Assembly: GCA_018816555.1 (NCBI GenBank)
Contig: JAHIVT010000069.1
Coordinates: 1 to 44,497, forward strand
DNA: 44,497 bases
Direction: 5' to 3'
DNA from: Pseudomonadota bacterium
GTDB lineage: Bacteria; Desulfobacterota; Desulfobulbia; Desulfobulbales; SURF-16
How positions within the stretch are numbered: the stretch's first letter is position 1; every line of letters starts with the position of its first letter. Positions 42,904-44,497 of the stretch are shown one piece after another. A model generated the notes under the pieces. It did no database searches, had not been told where the DNA came from, and saw only the letters and a program-made list of their open reading frames with translations. The position numbers were made by a program, and so were the translations under genes.

Positions 42904-44497
42904 CTATTTCTCACTGTAAGAAAGATAGAGCTCTTTATAGATTTCCGAGCTTTGAAGCAACGCCTCATGGTTGCCCTGGGCTATGATACGGCCATGCTCC
43001 ATGACGAGAATCCTGTCAGCATTGCGGATAGTGGAAAGACGATGGGCTACTACGATTGTTGTTCTGTCATGCATCAATCTTTCCAGAGCTTTTTGCACGA
43101 GGGCCTCTGACACGGCATCAAGAGCCGACGTTGCCTCATCCAATATAAGAATAGGGGGATTTTTCAGGATGGCTCTGGCAATGGCAATTCTTTGCCGCTG
43201 CCCGCCTGAGAGATTGAGACCTCTTTCGCCGAGCATGGTATCATAGCCATCGGGAAGTTCTGCAATAAAATCGTGAGCAAATGCCAGACGTGCCGCTTTT
43301 TCTATCTCACTGTCCGGAGTATCGGGAGAACCAAAGGCAATATTTTCCTTGATTGTGTCATTAAAAAGCACAATATCCTGGCTCACCAGGCCGATCAATT
43401 TTCGTAAATCCTTCAGCCTGACACTGCGCAAATCATGCCCATCAACCAGAATGCTGCCCCCTGAGGGATCATAATAACGAGGCAGCAAATCAATAAACGT
43501 CGTTTTGCCGGCCCCGCTCGGTCCGACAATCGCCAACACTTCACCCCTCTGGATAGTCAAGTTGATATCCTGTAAAACCAGATCGCCATCATCTCTATAA
43601 CGATGTGAAACATTATCATAACGGATCACCTTCTGAAAGGACGGCAGCGGGACATCTCCGCTTTTTTCTGCTTCCATTGTCTCAAGCCACCAGATGCGAT
43701 CAGTGGCAGCCGTAATCTCATGGAAAACCGCATACGATCTCCCGACCTGCTTTACGGGATTAAATATCATCACCACGGCGCCGAGAGAGGAAAAAAGATC
43801 TCCACTGGTAATAATTCCTTTGACAACCAGGTTTCCTCCATACCAGATGACGATGGCCACGCCGATACCTGTGGAGATATCAACAATCAATTTGGCTATC
43901 TCCTTATAACGGATGATTTTTGTCTCCTGACTGTAATTGGATTGACTTGTCTTCCTGAAATGAGCCGCCTGTCCATCCTCATTAACAAAAATCTTCACCA
44001 CCTTGGCACCAACAGAGGCCTCACTGATGAAATGGGTCAAAGTCGCAACGGTCTGCTGGGCCTGATTGCGTTTAAACTTAACCTTGTGGGCAACCTTATT
44101 GGCAGCCGCGACAATCAACGGCAGCCCGACAAGGGCAAGCAGGGTGATATCCCAGCGCCGGTAAAAAGCCACTGCCAGCAAGACAATAATGGTGGGTATT
44201 TCCTTGAAAACGGTCAGAAGGGTATCACTCACCAATCCTTGGGCCAAGGCTGTGTCGGTAAGGATGCGGGAGATCATCTTGCCGGATGATTCCTTGCCGA
44301 GAGAGGATACGGGCAGATGAAGCAGATGGTTATAAAGACGGATACGCAAATCCCTTACCAGCTTGATGCCTGAGGAGCGCATCAGATAGCTGTAGATCAT
44401 TTCACAGGTGCCCCGGAGAGCATACAGGAGCATGATCACCGCTGGCAGCCAGACCAGCATTGAATATTTATTTTCAACAAAAATTGAATCAATGACC
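42904..44497 (-). CDS. msbA: Lipid A export ABC transporter MsbA (N-terminus outside window)
   Basis: The frame stays open to the right edge, so the N-terminal residues are missing. The visible part has the ABC exporter membrane domain and a full nucleotide-binding domain: Walker A IVGPSGAGKTTFIDLLPRYY, the Q-loop, signature LNLSGGQRQRIAIARA and Walker B ILILDEATSALD, then the H-loop VAHRLST. The length and the text VIDSIFVENK before the first in-window Met fit MsbA, which flips lipid A-core across the inner membrane. Location among LPS core genes supports this, but other half-size exporters look similar. Confidence 0.85.
   Translation of the reverse strand, partial: VIDSIFVENKYSMLVWLPAVIMLLYALRGTCEMIYSYLMRSSGIKLVRDLRIRLYNHLLHLPVSSLGKESSGKMISRILTDTALAQGLVSDTLLTVFKEIPTIIVLLAVAFYRRWDITLLALVGLPLIVAAANKVAHKVKFKRNQAQQTVATLTHFISEASVGAKVVKIFVNEDGQAAHFRKTSQSNYSQETKIIRYKEIAKLIVDISTGIGVAIVIWYGGNLVVKGIITSGDLFSSLGAVVMIFNPVKQVGRSYAVFHEITAATDRIWWLETMEAEKSGDVPLPSFQKVIRYDNVSHRYRDDGDLVLQDINLTIQRGEVLAIVGPSGAGKTTFIDLLPRYYDPSGGSILVDGHDLRSVRLKDLRKLIGLVSQDIVLFNDTIKENIAFGSPDTPDSEIEKAARLAFAHDFIAELPDGYDTMLGERGLNLSGGQRQRIAIARAILKNPPILILDEATSALDAVSEALVQKALERLMHDRTTIVVAHRLSTIRNADRILVMEHGRIIAQGNHEALLQSSEIYKELYLSYSEK

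Noticed and set aside
1-44497. CRISPR array, tRNA or rRNA genes
   Set aside because: I found no regularly spaced direct repeats with unique spacers and no tRNA or rRNA signatures in the window.

Overview
The window looks like chromosomal DNA of a Gram-negative anaerobe, most likely a Desulfobacterota (Desulfobulbales-type) bacterium. The basis is gene content: lipopolysaccharide core and lipid A export genes (waaG, waaP, msbA), a catabolic acetolactate synthase next to an aldehyde dehydrogenase, ferredoxin-fused nitroreductase, PilZ and methyl-accepting proteins, and deltaproteobacterial-style small proteins. This placement is inference; there is no rRNA or other taxonomic marker, and I see no tRNA.

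Layout. (1) 1-1.43 kb: two nested insertion-sequence remnants, an IS1380-family end abutting a broken IS481-type transposase. (2) 1.5-6.75 kb, minus strand, visibly more AT-rich than what follows: a glycan modification and export segment with a sulfotransferase-FkbM methyltransferase fusion, a second sulfotransferase broken by a 10-bp tandem duplication, a Wzt/Wzm-type ABC exporter and a third sulfotransferase. (3) 7-17.9 kb, minus strand: sugar and redox metabolism, with a MerA/Lpd-like flavoprotein, a TVP38/TMEM64 membrane protein, glucokinase, a triply damaged GH15 glucoamylase-like gene, glucose-6-phosphate dehydrogenase, 6-phosphogluconate dehydrogenase, aldehyde dehydrogenase and acetolactate synthase. 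Two copies of one CACAGAG palindromic repeat, in opposite orientations, sit in the gaps of this block. (4) 18-23.9 kb, minus strand: nitroreductase, CheB, CheR and a large chemoreceptor with two near-identical 225-residue PAS modules, preceded by a structured leader and about 630 bp without genes. (5) 24.6-29.8 kb: small and accessory genes, including a bacterial CULT (cereblon thalidomide-binding) domain protein, an ArsC-like thioredoxin-fold protein, a YifB/ComM AAA ATPase, a PilZ protein and a PfpI/DJ-1 pseudogene. (6) 29.8-32.6 kb, minus strand: three flavin/iron-sulfur redox genes. (7) 32.7-44.5 kb: envelope glycan assembly. On the plus strand are WaaG, WaaP, a protein made of two fused LPS-kinase domains and a zinc-ribbon methyltransferase. 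Around these lie glycosyltransferases, a hexapeptide acetyltransferase, a membrane GT39-like protein, and MsbA, which runs off the right edge.

How the parts fit together: glucokinase, Zwf and Gnd make an oxidative pentose phosphate entry route. WaaG, WaaP and the double kinase would build and phosphorylate the LPS core, and MsbA would flip lipid A-core. The Wzm/Wzt exporter with several sulfotransferases suggests a sulfated surface polysaccharide.

Four genes here are broken by frameshifts, stops or truncation (IS481 transposase, sulfotransferase, GH15, PfpI). Either local gene decay is active or the assembly carries indels; raw-read inspection would decide. The most interesting items are the CULT-domain protein with its complete tri-tryptophan cage, the fused double LPS kinase, the sulfotransferase-FkbM fusion, the slippage-type duplication, the two-orientation palindromic element and the structured region upstream of the chemoreceptor.
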